64,000 nt of DNA, taken from Artemisia argyi. Lineage: Eukaryota; Streptophyta; Magnoliopsida; Asterales; Asteraceae. The DNA is taken from contig CM060692.1 in assembly GCA_030686995.1 (NCBI GenBank), positions 15,109,465 through 15,173,464 on the forward strand, in the 5' to 3' direction. Of the stretch, positions 52,882 to 63,132 are shown piece after piece. Under the pieces are notes generated by a model that was not told where the DNA came from, ran no database searches, and saw nothing but the letters and a program-made list of their open reading frames with translations. The position numbers and the translations under genes were made by a program. The stretch's first letter is position 1. The number at the start of each line of letters is the position of its first letter.

Positions 52882-54069
52882 TCATTTATCGACCAACTGT
52901 TCAACTATTGGTTTGTCTTCATCATCATCATTAGGCTCATTGATAGTGATCCCTTTCCTTTTTCTTGTTTCTACTTCATAAGTTTCAAGACTTTGTTGTA
53001 TAGCGATCTCTGTTGCAGGCTCATTGACAGTGGTGCTTGTAGTGCTTCCAGACTTCACACTTCCTTTGCTTCGAGTCTGTATAGTAGCTTCTTCCTGTAC
53101 CCCTTTGTAAGCATTATCATAAAGTTTGTAGTTCAGACTTTTCTTGATTTTGTCATCAAGAAGATAATCGGGAAGCCTCATTCCTTTGATATTCGTAGAG
53201 GAAGTGGTCGTCTTGATGAAGGATGTGGTGAAGTCGTCCTCGAAGAGGTGCTTCGGCTCATTAGGATCTGCCATCCTCTTGATAAATTCTGGTGTGTCTT
53301 TGCAGAAATGTTCTATGAGAAGCTTGGTAAATCTTGTGAACGGTATCATAGTCTTTACACGTTCGGTTTGAATGCTGTAGACTATATCGTTCATGATTGG
53401 AACTGCAAAGTCAATAGGTGTCAAAGTCACCATTCCCCAAAATGTTTGTAAATGTTCAAGCCTAGGATGTTCGTGACCACTTTTTCTTCCTGATATCGAT
53501 CTTACAACCAACAGACAGAATGTTCTCCAGGGCTGAGGTATATTCTTGGCATTGAATCGGGAATGTTTGACCAGAGGTACGTTGTCATCAACATCATATC
53601 CTAACTCAATAAAGAAGTCAAGAAGGTCCAGTTCAGGTAATATTGGAGCAAATTCGTTGTCAGTTTGAGGCAGGAGAAGGACTGTACGAAGAACGTCGTG
53701 ATCTACTGTGTAGACTTGGCGATCCAGCGTAACAGTAAAAGACTCATCATCCAAATTTGCCTTAGCCGTAAGCCAGAACTGATGAAGGTAGAACAGAGGA
53801 ACTGAAGTAGAACAGATGAGCAGATGTTTGCATGTATGTGCAAGTAGAATATCTTTAACAATCTTGCACGAGTTCTCAGTAATTCTCAATTTGTCGAAAT
53901 CAACTCGTGGATTGTTGTTGCCAATTGTAACATCGTAGTTAGCGGGAGTGATATCATCCATGGTGAGTAATGGAAGAGCTTGTTCAGGGACGTTCTCGTT
54001 GTGTTCAGCCATATTATTCTGAAAAGCATTAGCATAACCAAAACATCGAGATTTGTTACGGGTTAGCAC
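52882..54069 (-). CDS. Copia-2 extra (env-like/additional) ORF, N-terminal part
   Basis: 395 open codons encode a globular N-terminal domain: CKIVKDILLAHTCKHLLICS, VPLFYLHQFW, YTVDHDVLRTVLLLPQ, FFIELGYDV. The internal Met near 54012 (MAEHNENV) is an alternative start. Proteins like this follow pol in many plant Copia elements, and in databases they are often mislabelled as host enzymes. In Sireviruses a downstream ORF is called env-like, but nothing here proves an envelope role and no signal peptide is seen. It ends at a TGA (52882-52884) in phase with the next frame. A dense TTTCGAAA cluster lies directly upstream. Confidence 0.72.
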   Translation of the reverse strand: MLTRNKSRCFGYANAFQNNMAEHNENVPEQALPLLTMDDITPANYDVTIGNNNPRVDFDKLRITENSCKIVKDILLAHTCKHLLICSTSVPLFYLHQFWLTAKANLDDESFTVTLDRQVYTVDHDVLRTVLLLPQTDNEFAPILPELDLLDFFIELGYDVDDNVPLVKHSRFNAKNIPQPWRTFCLLVVRSISGRKSGHEHPRLEHLQTFWGMVTLTPIDFAVPIMNDIVYSIQTERVKTMIPFTRFTKLLIEHFCKDTPEFIKRMADPNEPKHLFEDDFTTSFIKTTTSSTNIKGMRLPDYLLDDKIKKSLNYKLYDNAYKGVQEEATIQTRSKGSVKSGSTTSTTVNEPATEIAIQQSLETYEVETRKRKGITINEPNDDDEDKPIVEQLVDK

Positions 54070-54186
54070 GGTTGTAATGTTTGATTATGAATAAGCATTT
54101 AGAATCATGTAAGCACGTATGGTTCAATTATTGCATGTATGTTGATAAGTGACGTGTACTTAGAAAGTTATAACCACAATAACATG

Positions 54187-54859
54187 TTTTCGAAATTACA
54201 TCACACTATACATGATTAGAATCCATTATCACATTGTCACATATAACATGTTTTCGAAATTACATAACCACAATGTTTTCAAAATGTTACAATTGAAGTA
54301 GAAGATACAACATAATTAGTAATTTCGAAAATAATGCACTTCTGACCAATATATCGCAAACCCAGTCACAAGTGCCAATGATTTCGAAAAACAGTCATAA
54401 AGTAACAATTTTTCGCAATCCTGTATAATAAGCATTTTCGAAAAAAGTTCAAGTGTGTTCTCGATAAAAATTAATCGAGAAGAGACCACTAGAAAAAATT
54501 TTCGAGAATACAGATTATAAGAGATTTCGAAAGTTTTAGTTATGATGATTTCGAAAAGAAATTGGCCATGGATGAGATAATTTCGCAAACACTCAAATAT
54601 TTTCGAGAAGATGACGAAATGAGTATTTTCGAAAAAAAAAATACAACATTTTGAAATTTCTCGAAAACTTGTGATTGCGAAATTCTTCAAACATGATTGC
54701 GAAAAGGATTTTCTCGAAAATTCTTATACAAGAATTTCGAAACAATGCCAACGTACGTTTCTTAGTGAAAATATGAATTCCAAGTGATATAGCCTGTTGC
54801 AAATGATGGTATTCAACAATTAGAAACACACTAATCAATCGAGTACCGAGATTTCGAAA
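54187..54859. repeat. Cluster of about 19 TTTCGAAA-like palindromes
   Basis: TTTCGAAA or close variants (TTTCGAGA, TTTCGCAA, TTGCGAAA, TTCTCGAAA) occur near 54188, 54252, 54323, 54382, 54411, 54436, 54458, 54499, 54525, 54549, 54581, 54601, 54627, 54657, 54675, 54698, 54711, 54735 and 54852. They occupy the 670 bases just before the extra ORF in the element's sense. The frames at 54316-54838 are by-products. Confidence 0.75.
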
Positions 54860-55824
54860 AAATATCCAAGAACATAATCTCGATAAAATGCAAAATCATG
54901 ATTCAATTGAGTAAGTTAGGTTCTTTTGTATCACAAACACACAATAGAAGCATGTAAGCACACCAAGTAAGCTCACATAAACACAAAACGAGATAACCCA
55001 TATTATGAACGAAACCCTTAATATCGAAATTCATGCATATATGGAATTTGATCTAATTAATAAGCATAACCATGATTCCCATACACATAATATCATATCC
55101 CACCAAGAAAAAATAACAGAAACATCACCAAGTTAATAAAACCAAATCGTACCAAACCCTAGGTTTCGAATTTGTCAAAAACATGATGTAAAGGAAGATA
55201 AAATAGCATAGAAAGGTTAAAGACATGTAATGTAACAAAACCCCCATGAAAATTTTAACCCCCAAAAACGTTTTGAAGAATTCCGAAAACCACTAAACCC
55301 TAGGTATTCAAACTGAAATTACATGAAATCTAACCGTAAGCATTGCAATTCAACGAAAACCATTGTTAGAAATAGTGTAAGGATCATGTAGAAACTTACG
55401 GTTTGAAATTTGATAGCACGGATTGTTCGTTTGAATCGTAGCCGTGGATTAGAGAGAAAGGGTTTAAGGGTTTTTGATTTTTTGAGTTTAATGAAAAGAA
55501 AAAACGGGGGGGGGGGGGGGGGGGTGATGGTTTTTGTTATTTTTAGAACTTTTGAAACAAGTCACATATGGTCCCCTAACTACAATAATTACAATATAAG
55601 TCCTAAACTTTAGAAGTAAGTAAAGGCACAAAGATATAATGACTTATGACACCATATTTAGAAAAAGAAATACGAGATATGAGATATCTTATGAAATCCC
55701 GAAACAACGCATCAAAGGTAATATGCAAGTATATCGTTTTTGAAAAAATTTATAAAATTTTAGGCGAGTCTCCCCCTCAACACTTGTAAAATGACAAGGT
55801 GTTGAAAAAGAGCGATATACTTGC

Positions 55825-55875
<51 letters not shown>

Positions 55876-55950
55876 GCAAGAGAAAAATATTTTTGTGTTT
55901 TTGAGTTTTAATAAATAAATAAAAACATTTATGTTACAAAGATAGTAAAA
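54860..55950 (-). other. Copia-2 pol-to-ORF spacer with homopolymers
   Basis: No gene is seen. A run of 19 G at 55506-55524 and a run of about 45 T at 55827-55871 stand out. An AGGGGGAG motif in the element's sense (55770-55777) lies between them. The frame at 55410-55613 is probably chance. Confidence 0.6.
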
Positions 55951-56178
55951 TATTTGATGTTTGACACTTTACGTTTGTTTTAAAAACTTTTGTAAGTCAA
56001 ATGGTGTCAAACATCGCATACCAATTTGGTGAACTAAACTTACAAACCTTGATGGAGCTAAGGGTTTTGTAAGTAAGTCCGCTAATTGATACTCAGTACC
56101 CACAAAATATAACTCAACTGTACCCTTCTCGACATGCTCTTTGATGAAATGGTAGCGGAGATCAATGTGTTTGGATTT

Positions 56179-57552
56179 TCAATGGTGAACTGTGTTGCAG
56201 GAGATTGCAATGGCACTCTTAGAATCGCAGTAAATCGGAATCTTGTTGAATAAGTAGCCATAGTCTTTAAGTTGTGATCTCATCCAAATGACTTGAGCGC
56301 AACAAGCAGACATAGCTACGTATTCAGATTTGGTAGATGATAGTGATGTGCAATCCTGCTTCTTTGATTGCCAAGACACAAGTTTATCTCCAAGAAACTG
56401 TAAGCCACCTGATGTACTTTTTCGCGAGTCTAAGCATCCTGCATGGTCAGCGTCTGAAAAAGCTATTAGTTCAAAACCAGAATCCTTCGGATACCAGATC
56501 CCAAAGTGGATGGTTCCCTTTATGTATCGAAGGATTCTTTTTGCCTCATTGAGGTGTTTTTCAGTTGGATTAGCCTGATAGCGAGAACACATAAACACAG
56601 CAAATACAATATCAGGTCTACTGGATGTGAGATACATGAGGGACCCAATAATACTGCGGTATTTGGTAGGGTCAACTGGAGTCCCATGTAAATCAGCATC
56701 TAGTTTAGTAGAGTTGGCCATCGGTGTATTCATAGTATCACTACTTTGCATACCATGTTTCTTTAAAATCTCAAGAGTATATTTGGACTGATTTAGAAAA
56801 ATTCCACGGGGTGATTGATGAACTTGTAGTCCTAGAAAGAACGTAAGTTCACCCATCATGGACATTTCAAAATTATCTGTCATTAATTTTGCAAAATCCA
56901 TCGAGTAAGTTTTGTTGGTTGAAGCAAAAATAATGTCATCGACATAAACTTGAACAATTAATAAGTCCATCCCGTAGGTTTTTGTAAACAGTGTTGGATC
57001 CATCGAGCCTAGAGTAAAATCATTAGCCAACAGGAATTTAGAAAGTTTGTCATACCATGCCCTGGGGGATTGCTTGAGACCGTAGAGAGACTTCTTAAGC
57101 TTGTAGACATGATTGGGACGTTCTGGATCAACGAAACCTTCAGGTTGACTGACATAAACCACTTCTCGGAGTTGACCGTTCAGAAAAGCCGTTTTCACGT
57201 CCATTTGGTAAACAATCATATTCCGATGAGCAGCAAATGCTAAGAACATCCGTACAGCTTCAAGTCTAGCTACAGGAGCAAATGATTCTTCAAAATCGAT
57301 ACCTTCTTCTTGAGAATAACCTTTTGCTACCAAGCGTGATTTGTTGCGTATGACTGTGCCTTCTGCATCCAGTTTGTTTTTCCAGATCCATTTTAAACCA
57401 ATGACGATGATGCCTTCAGGTTTTTCAACCAATTCCCATAATTCTAATCTTTGAAAGGTTTCGAATTCTTCTTGCATAGACTCAATCCAGTTTTCATAAG
57501 TCATTTTTGGGTACGGTTTCACAAACTGTGAGTGCATAAATGCAAGTTTCAC
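56179..57552 (-). CDS. Copia-2 reverse transcriptase and RNase H frame
   Basis: This open frame of 457 codons holds most of the reverse transcriptase ([56 protein letters not shown], catalytic YVDDII near residue 208, [16 protein letters not shown]). Most of RNase H follows ([42 protein letters not shown]). A TGA at 56179-56181 ends it, but the end of RNase H is still readable in phase down to about 55,960. It is out of phase with the integrase frame upstream, with a break near 57,500-57,540. The motifs SMMGEL and FFLGLQ fit the SIRE-like lineage. Confidence 0.88.
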   Translation of the reverse strand: MKLAFMHSQFVKPYPKMTYENWIESMQEEFETFQRLELWELVEKPEGIIVIGLKWIWKNKLDAEGTVIRNKSRLVAKGYSQEEGIDFEESFAPVARLEAVRMFLAFAAHRNMIVYQMDVKTAFLNGQLREVVYVSQPEGFVDPERPNHVYKLKKSLYGLKQSPRAWYDKLSKFLLANDFTLGSMDPTLFTKTYGMDLLIVQVYVDDIIFASTNKTYSMDFAKLMTDNFEMSMMGELTFFLGLQVHQSPRGIFLNQSKYTLEILKKHGMQSSDTMNTPMANSTKLDADLHGTPVDPTKYRSIIGSLMYLTSSRPDIVFAVFMCSRYQANPTEKHLNEAKRILRYIKGTIHFGIWYPKDSGFELIAFSDADHAGCLDSRKSTSGGLQFLGDKLVSWQSKKQDCTSLSSTKSEYVAMSACCAQVIWMRSQLKDYGYLFNKIPIYCDSKSAIAISCNTVHH

Positions 57553-58357
57553 CGTCTGTGTGAAGGCGTTGTCTTGTCATGATAGGTGCATCTGGATGGC
57601 CAATAATTTGAACTAAGAGGTGAACTCTAGTCCATTTATGTGTTGAAGGATGAAGTTGATAAGAATCTCGCAAGTGAGCAGGACCCAAATTGCGTGTGGA
57701 TGACTCAGCAATGTCGGGGACAGGTTGAGCATTTGCAAATGGATTAATGAATGGTTCTGGGTCATTCTCTGCGGGTTGTGGAACTGATAAAGGTATGGAA
57801 TCTCCAGCTGATTGTCGTGAGTTGGACCCTGTTTGTTCTGTTGTTGTAGGTGATATGACTGGAGGACCGTCTCTTCCAACAGAAGTTGTTGTTTGTTGAG
57901 GTGTATCAGGTACTTGATGTTGATCAAGGTTTGCAGCGGAATTTGGTGTGGCCTCAGGTGGACGGTTAACAGGCGTATCATCAAACAATGGAGCAAACAA
58001 GGTTTCCACTTCTTTACGAGCAAATGACAATGGTTCAGCCGAAGAGACCGGAAAATTAAGACGGTTGGTTGCGGGTCCTAAGCCGTGTTGCTCAGAAGCC
58101 ATTTGAGTGAGTTCATCAAAATTAGCATGAATAGTTTCTTGAATTTCTCGAGTACGACGATTCCAGATTCGATAGCCTTTTGAATTTTCACAATAACCTA
58201 TGAATACTCCAATGTCAGCCTTTGCTTTAAGTTTACCTAGATCATCACGATCATTGACTGGGTAGCATAAAGCACCGAATATGTGAAAGTGACTGATGTT
58301 TGGTTTCCTTTTGTGAACAATCTGATATGGGGTTTTGTTGTGGCGTTTTGTGATCAT
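57494..58357 (-). pseudogene. Copia-2 integrase C-terminal part and linker
   Basis: 287 codons run from the end of the integrase ([50 protein letters not shown]) through a Pro/Gln/Ser-rich linker to the start of the reverse transcriptase region. A one-base frameshift near 58,410 separates it from the catalytic core, and another near 57,520 separates it from reverse transcriptase. Confidence 0.75.
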
Positions 58358-58375
58358 GCAACGGTTTTGAGTGTA

Positions 58376-58988
58376 GCAGGCGGTTGAAACAGCTTCTGCC
58401 CCATAAGTAATCTGGTAATTGAGCGTTAATTAACATCGTTCGAGCAGCTTCCACTAACGTTCTGTTGCGTCTTTCGACTACTCCATTCTATTCGGGTGTA
58501 CGTGGAATAGATGTTTGATGTTCAATTTCCACTTTCTCAAAATACGACCGTAGAGTCTGATTCTTAAATTCTGTGCCATTGTCAGTTCGAACAATTCTGA
58601 CTATATTGCGAAGCTGAACTTGTATTTTTGTGAGAAAGGTGATGATCATTTGAGGAGCTTGATCTTTACTTCGAAGAAAATAAACCCAAGTCCAGCGAGA
58701 GTAATCATCAACAATTACTAAAATGTAGCGTTTACCGTTGATTGTTTGAACACGCATCGGACCACACAAATCCATATGAAGTAATTGTAAAACATGATTA
58801 GTACTGTGTTCAGGTTTTGAGGGAAAATGAGCACGAGTACTTTTTCCTTGTTCACAGGCTGGACATAGATGATCTTTGGCATAACGGAATCTTGGAAAGC
58901 CTTCAACTAATTTGTGACGAGTGAGATCAGTCATCGTTTTGAAATTCAAATGAGAAAGGCGTTTGTGCCATAACCAAGATTTAGTCAA
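58376..58988 (-). pseudogene. Copia-2 integrase core
   Basis: The frame starting at 58988 has the HHCC zinc region (WLWHKRLSHLNF, CPACEQGKS) and core residues in LLHMDLCGP and [13 protein letters not shown] at 58488-58490 interrupts the conserved motif at the end of the core. The same phase goes on for about 25 codons and then a frameshift follows near 58,410. The enzyme would insert the cDNA into the host chromosome. Confidence 0.8.
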
Positions 58989-59389
58989 TTCAGCTTTGGA
59001 TAGAAGACAGATTGGAGATGAAGCGTCATGTCTGACATTGAAATAGTATAAAGGTTAGTGCCACGTTTGCCAGACATCAAATCATTTCCTTGTAGATCAC
59101 GAACAAAGCAGATTTTCTCGCGAAATGCTACTTCTAAATCTCCATTACAAAATTGACCGACTGAGAAGAGGTTGTGACCCAAGCCTTCAACATAATAAAC
59201 TCTGCTAATTTCAATGTTCCCATGCATGTAGTCTCCGTAACCCATGATAAGAGCGTATTGATCATTCCCGAATCTGACAGTTCCAATAAACTTTGAGACA
59301 AAGTTCTTTAATAGTGTTAGATTGCCTGTCATATGTCGGGTGCAACCGCTATCAACAATCCAGAGAACGATCTGAACCACCTGCATCAA
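58985..59389 (-). pseudogene. Copia-2 protease
   Basis: 134 codons carry the aspartic protease signature VDSGCTRHMTG followed by VRFGNDQYA, MGYGD and YVEGLGHNLFSVGQFC. Frameshifts near 59,370 and 59,030 separate it from gag and from integrase, so the polyprotein cannot be made as one chain. Confidence 0.78.
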
Positions 59390-60713
59390 AAGAAGACGAC
59401 AGAGATGGAACAGAAGTAAGGGTGGAACCCGAGGAAATAGTGGGTTCCTGTTGGTTAGAAATGCAAATATTTAACAATTTAGGAATCCATTTAAAATTTG
59501 GTTTGTATTGTAACCAACATTGCCAATTCCAACTAGTTTTTGCTTTGTTCTTAGTGAATGCACTAGCTTTGGGCGGGTTCCTAGAATTGTTGATTGCTGC
59601 TTGTGGGTTGACTACAACATCTTTAGAAACTGTAGTAGGCGTTTTTCTTAAGGTAGACTTAGAAGCATTAGTGGACCTAGAAGAAGAGCCGGAACTAAGT
59701 TTCTTTTTGCGGTGTAAGAGATGATTAGCTACACATTTGGTATGATCACCAGACAACACATTTTTACGACAAAACACACAAGATGCATTAATATTCAAAA
59801 CATTTGAAGGTTCAGCATTCGTTACATTAAGATTTGGATTACAATTTGCCAGATTAGAATCTAAATCAGATGCAACATTAGTTTTATTCGAGTTCCTAAG
59901 GTGATCTTCTACTTCTTGCACTTCTTGTGTTCCACTTTTACGTTGCGAGAGCCTACTCATTTTAGTCTTCTTAACTCTTTTTGGCTTTGGGCTTCTAACG
60001 CTCTTAGGGGAAACTAGACCTGTGGAAGTGGAAGAGCTAACATTAGAACTCTTAGCATGCTTACCCTTATCTGTTATGTCTATTTGAAACATTCCTGGTG
60101 CAATCACAGTGGTGTCAATGAACTTTCCTTTTTGAAGTAGCTTAATTTTCTCTTTCAAATCAATGATGATGTGTTTTTTGTCCTGAATATCAGACTCAAG
60201 TAAACCATTGCAATAACGAATGTCATCACGGTTTTGTTGCCATTCGGCGTTGTCAATTTTTAACTCCGCAATTTCATTTTTTAACACCGCAATTTCATTT
60301 TTACGTAGACGCCATTTGTTTTTACGATACTCAATATTGGTACATAGTTGCAATTCAGTTTCATTACTTTGAGCTTGACACCAATCAATCTTTTGTTTGA
60401 GTTGACAAATTTCGTTTGAAAGTTTGTTTATCACATCATCACTGTTTTGACGTAATGTTTCATTTTGATGTTTCAATGATTCATTTTGTGACCTCAACGA
60501 AACAAGTTCAGCACAGTACTCAGCAAATAATTCAGCATTGCTGGAAAAATGGAGTTCATTCATTAGAGAACTATGAAAATCAGCCTGAAGAAGTTGTTCC
60601 AAGAGTCGATCAGAGTCTGCTTTCAAAAATTGGTTTTTGCTTTGTTGAACCAAAATTGCATTTTCGTTAAGAGCGAAAATTTCTTTTATGTCTTTAACTT
60701 CTTTTTGGAGTTC
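59352..60713 (-). CDS. Copia-2 gag extension (coiled coil, basic and zinc-like region)
   Basis: This open frame (listed start 60653, readable in phase from 60713) continues the gag protein after a TAG. The first half is a strong coiled coil rich in Glu/Lys/Asn/Gln (NEICQLKQKIDWCQAQSNE, RLRKNEIAVLKNEIAELK). A basic Ser/Lys/Pro stretch (KSVRSPKPKRVKKTKMSRLS) and a CVFCRKNV..HTKC pair follow, then a Ser/Lys-rich end before the protease. It ends at a frameshift near 59,370. Confidence 0.72.
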   Translation of the reverse strand, partial: ELQKEVKDIKEIFALNENAILVQQSKNQFLKADSDRLLEQLLQADFHSSLMNELHFSSNAELFAEYCAELVSLRSQNESLKHQNETLRQNSDDVINKLSNEICQLKQKIDWCQAQSNETELQLCTNIEYRKNKWRLRKNEIAVLKNEIAELKIDNAEWQQNRDDIRYCNGLLESDIQDKKHIIIDLKEKIKLLQKGKFIDTTVIAPGMFQIDITDKGKHAKSSNVSSSTSTGLVSPKSVRSPKPKRVKKTKMSRLSQRKSGTQEVQEVEDHLRNSNKTNVASDLDSNLANCNPNLNVTNAEPSNVLNINASCVFCRKNVLSGDHTKCVANHLLHRKKKLSSGSSSRSTNASKSTLRKTPTTVSKDVVVNPQAAINNSRNPPKASAFTKNKAKTSWNWQCWLQYKPNFKWIPKLLNICISNQQEPTISSGSTLTSVPSLSSSFDAGGSDRSLDC

Positions 60714-63132
60714 CTATTCCCAACGAGTAGCACAATAACGCAAGTTATGAACTAAAGGCAGAATTTGTTTTTGAAAAATGTCTCGCTTTTCCCGCTCGTA
60801 AGCTGATTGAAAAGTATGAATTTTAATTTCTGAATGTTGTTCAATGACGTTTTCCAAAGTATCAATGCCTTTCATGAATGTTTGAAAATAGTCTAAAACT
60901 TTACAGCGTGTAGGTAATGGTGTCACATGACCAGAAGAAGGTAATGGACCATTTACTTGTGCCACGGGTTTGACAGGAGCTCCATTGGAAGATGAAACAT
61001 AAGACTCAGTAACATACCATGATTTCTCAGGTATTTCTCTTGATGGAACAAAAGATTTTGAGATATGAGGAGCTTTTGAGTAATCATATGGTTTGCAAAA
61101 TTCAACATGACTCATTTTTGATCGACTCTTCTCTTCAAGTTCGTATTCTTCCTCAGTATCATGTACAATAACACGCACAACATTATTATCCATCAATTGG
61201 TCCATACTGTACAGTTTAGGATTTGTTTTGAATACAGTGTGAAGAAAAGAGGATCTGTAATCGCCGAGGCCAAAACCTTTACATGGTCTTGGTTTTAAAG
61301 AAAACTTTTGAATTGTCGTTACAGATTCCCCATGTTTATAAACGATGTTTTGAAAAGCTTTAATTTGACTTTCGAAAGCAATATTATCATCAAGTAAAGA
61401 ACTCACTTTTCCTTGTTTTTGCACTTTATGTTCATAAAATTCCTGTTGGCAAGTTATCACCTCTTTTCGTGTTTTTGAAAGTTCCTCTTGGAGTTGAACA
61501 ACTTGTGTTTGAAGATCATGTTTTTCATTTTTCAGTTTGGAAACGATTTTACCGTTTGACTCAATAATGTCATACATTTGTTTTTGAAGATTTTGTTCTT
61601 TGACATATGATTCTTGAAATGACTTTTCAAAGCTTTGTTCACGATGAACGACATATTGAAAGTTTGAAAGTTGCTTTTTATAACACTCAATGTCCTTTTT
61701 TAATTTGGCATTTTCTTTCAAAACTTGAGTATGCTCGTCCGTTATGTGATTAGAAAGAAGTTGATTATTAATTTGTTTGGTCGTAACTGTACAGTCAGGA
61801 GCTGGATCAGAAGGAGGTTCATGTTGTTCACTAAAGTCATTTTCGTTTTGCTCAAGAGGATCATCAAATAAAACGACAGTGTCATCATCAAATATAACAA
61901 CTGTGTTTAATTGTTCATCCTCTTGAGAAGAAAAAAATGTTTCAGAAGGAACAACTTGCGCCTGATCTGATTCAGAAACAGACGGTGATGCATAAAATTG
62001 TATGGAGCTTGTGGTTTGGTCATTTACCTGAGATAAGCCATCAGTGGAGAACACTGGGCCTGAATCATTCAACTGATGTTCCTGCATGTTGGCCATAAGC
62101 ATCACAGCTGCATTGGCTTCAAGATCTTCCATTTCATCATCGTTGTAAGCATTAGCAAAGAAACTGTTCTCATGAGCATTGAAAGTTCCTTCCTTTTCAT
62201 CTTTGAGAGCCATAAGTAATGACTGCTTGTGAAACTGACTACCTTTTCTTGGGTGAGGGCATGTAGTTGCAATATGACCTTTTTCGTTGCAATTGTAGCA
62301 CCATATCGCATTCCCAGAGACTGTGTTGTTACTAGCAGCATTGTCATTACTTCGCTGAGGAGCACCTGGATTGTTTCTGAATCCCCCACTGTTGTTAACT
62401 CTTTGTCCATATCCAGAATTTCCAGTATACCCACCTGAACGTCCTGAATTACGATTCTGAATCTCAACTCGACCATCTTGAATGACAGCTTGGTTTCTTG
62501 TATTTGATGAAGAACGAAGACGGTTGTTGGTTTTGTTGGAGAATTTGCTAAAAGCACGAGCAACAAGAGCAAGTCCTTGATTCAACGTATTGACGTCATC
62601 ATCATCATCTTCAATCTGATTAGAGTAATACATGCTATCATTGTTGTCATATGGAGTAAGTTGATTATAAACGTGTTGAGAAGCAGGAGGTTGCTGGTGA
62701 CTGAAATAATTCTGTTCCTGATCATAAGCATGATTAGACATCGGAGGATGTGAAACAGGAGTTTGAGCAACGAGTGCAAGGGGATTAGAAGTAGGTGGTG
62801 ATGTGTATCCTCCTCGGGCGATTTTGTCTTTTTCAACTTCAGACTCATAGTGCTTGAGATAGTCGTACAACAATCCATATGGATCCCGGTGAAGATTCTT
62901 AGCTTGTCTTACAAATGTCACATACTTTTGCCACTCAGGACCCAGACTACTAACAAACTTTGTGTTGACAGCGATTCTTGGAAGAGTTATATCATGTCTC
63001 TCTAAATCATTGACGACATTAGTGAAACGATGAAAGTAAGACTCAAGAGATTCCCCTAGTTCGATCATGATGTTAGTGTATTCCAAGTAAAGTTTAGATT
63101 CCATGTCTTCCTTGTTCAGTTGTGTGCCTTGC
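60714..63132 (-). CDS. Copia-2 gag, truncated at its start
   Basis: The open frame enters from the junction at 63132; the first Met is at 63104 but is internal. The opening 110 residues are the second half of the UBN2-type capsid domain (LGESLESYFHRFTNVVNDLE, KYVTFVRQAKNL). A CCHC knuckle, CYNCNEKGHIATTC, lies near residue 270. Acidic and coiled-coil segments follow to the TAG at 60714-60716. The start of gag is lost to the sequence beginning at 63133, and the missing part may lie past the window. Gag would assemble the particle. Confidence 0.82.

Larger units (their letters stand above)
47454..63132 (-). mobile_element. Copia-2: large SIRE-like Ty1/Copia element with extra ORF
   Basis: The 3' LTR (47454-47788) starts TGTTAGGTCACC and ends CCCAACA, and a polypurine tract follows. 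Reading leftwards on the minus strand the order is gag, protease, integrase, reverse transcriptase, RNase H, a spacer of about 1.9 kb, an extra downstream ORF, and a 2.3-kb 3' non-coding region. This layout fits Sireviruses, which carry an envelope-like or additional ORF after pol. The 5' LTR and gag start are missing because another LTR-like sequence interrupts gag at 63133. Many stops and frameshifts make it inactive. Confidence 0.85.

Noticed and set aside
52786..53451. 221-codon frame on the plus strand
   Set aside because: It is antisense to the extra ORF of Copia-2 and shows no domain, so it is treated as a shadow.
54316..54838. Overlapping frames rich in Phe, Ile and Arg
   Set aside because: They are by-products of the TTTCGAAA cluster and have no domain or good start context.
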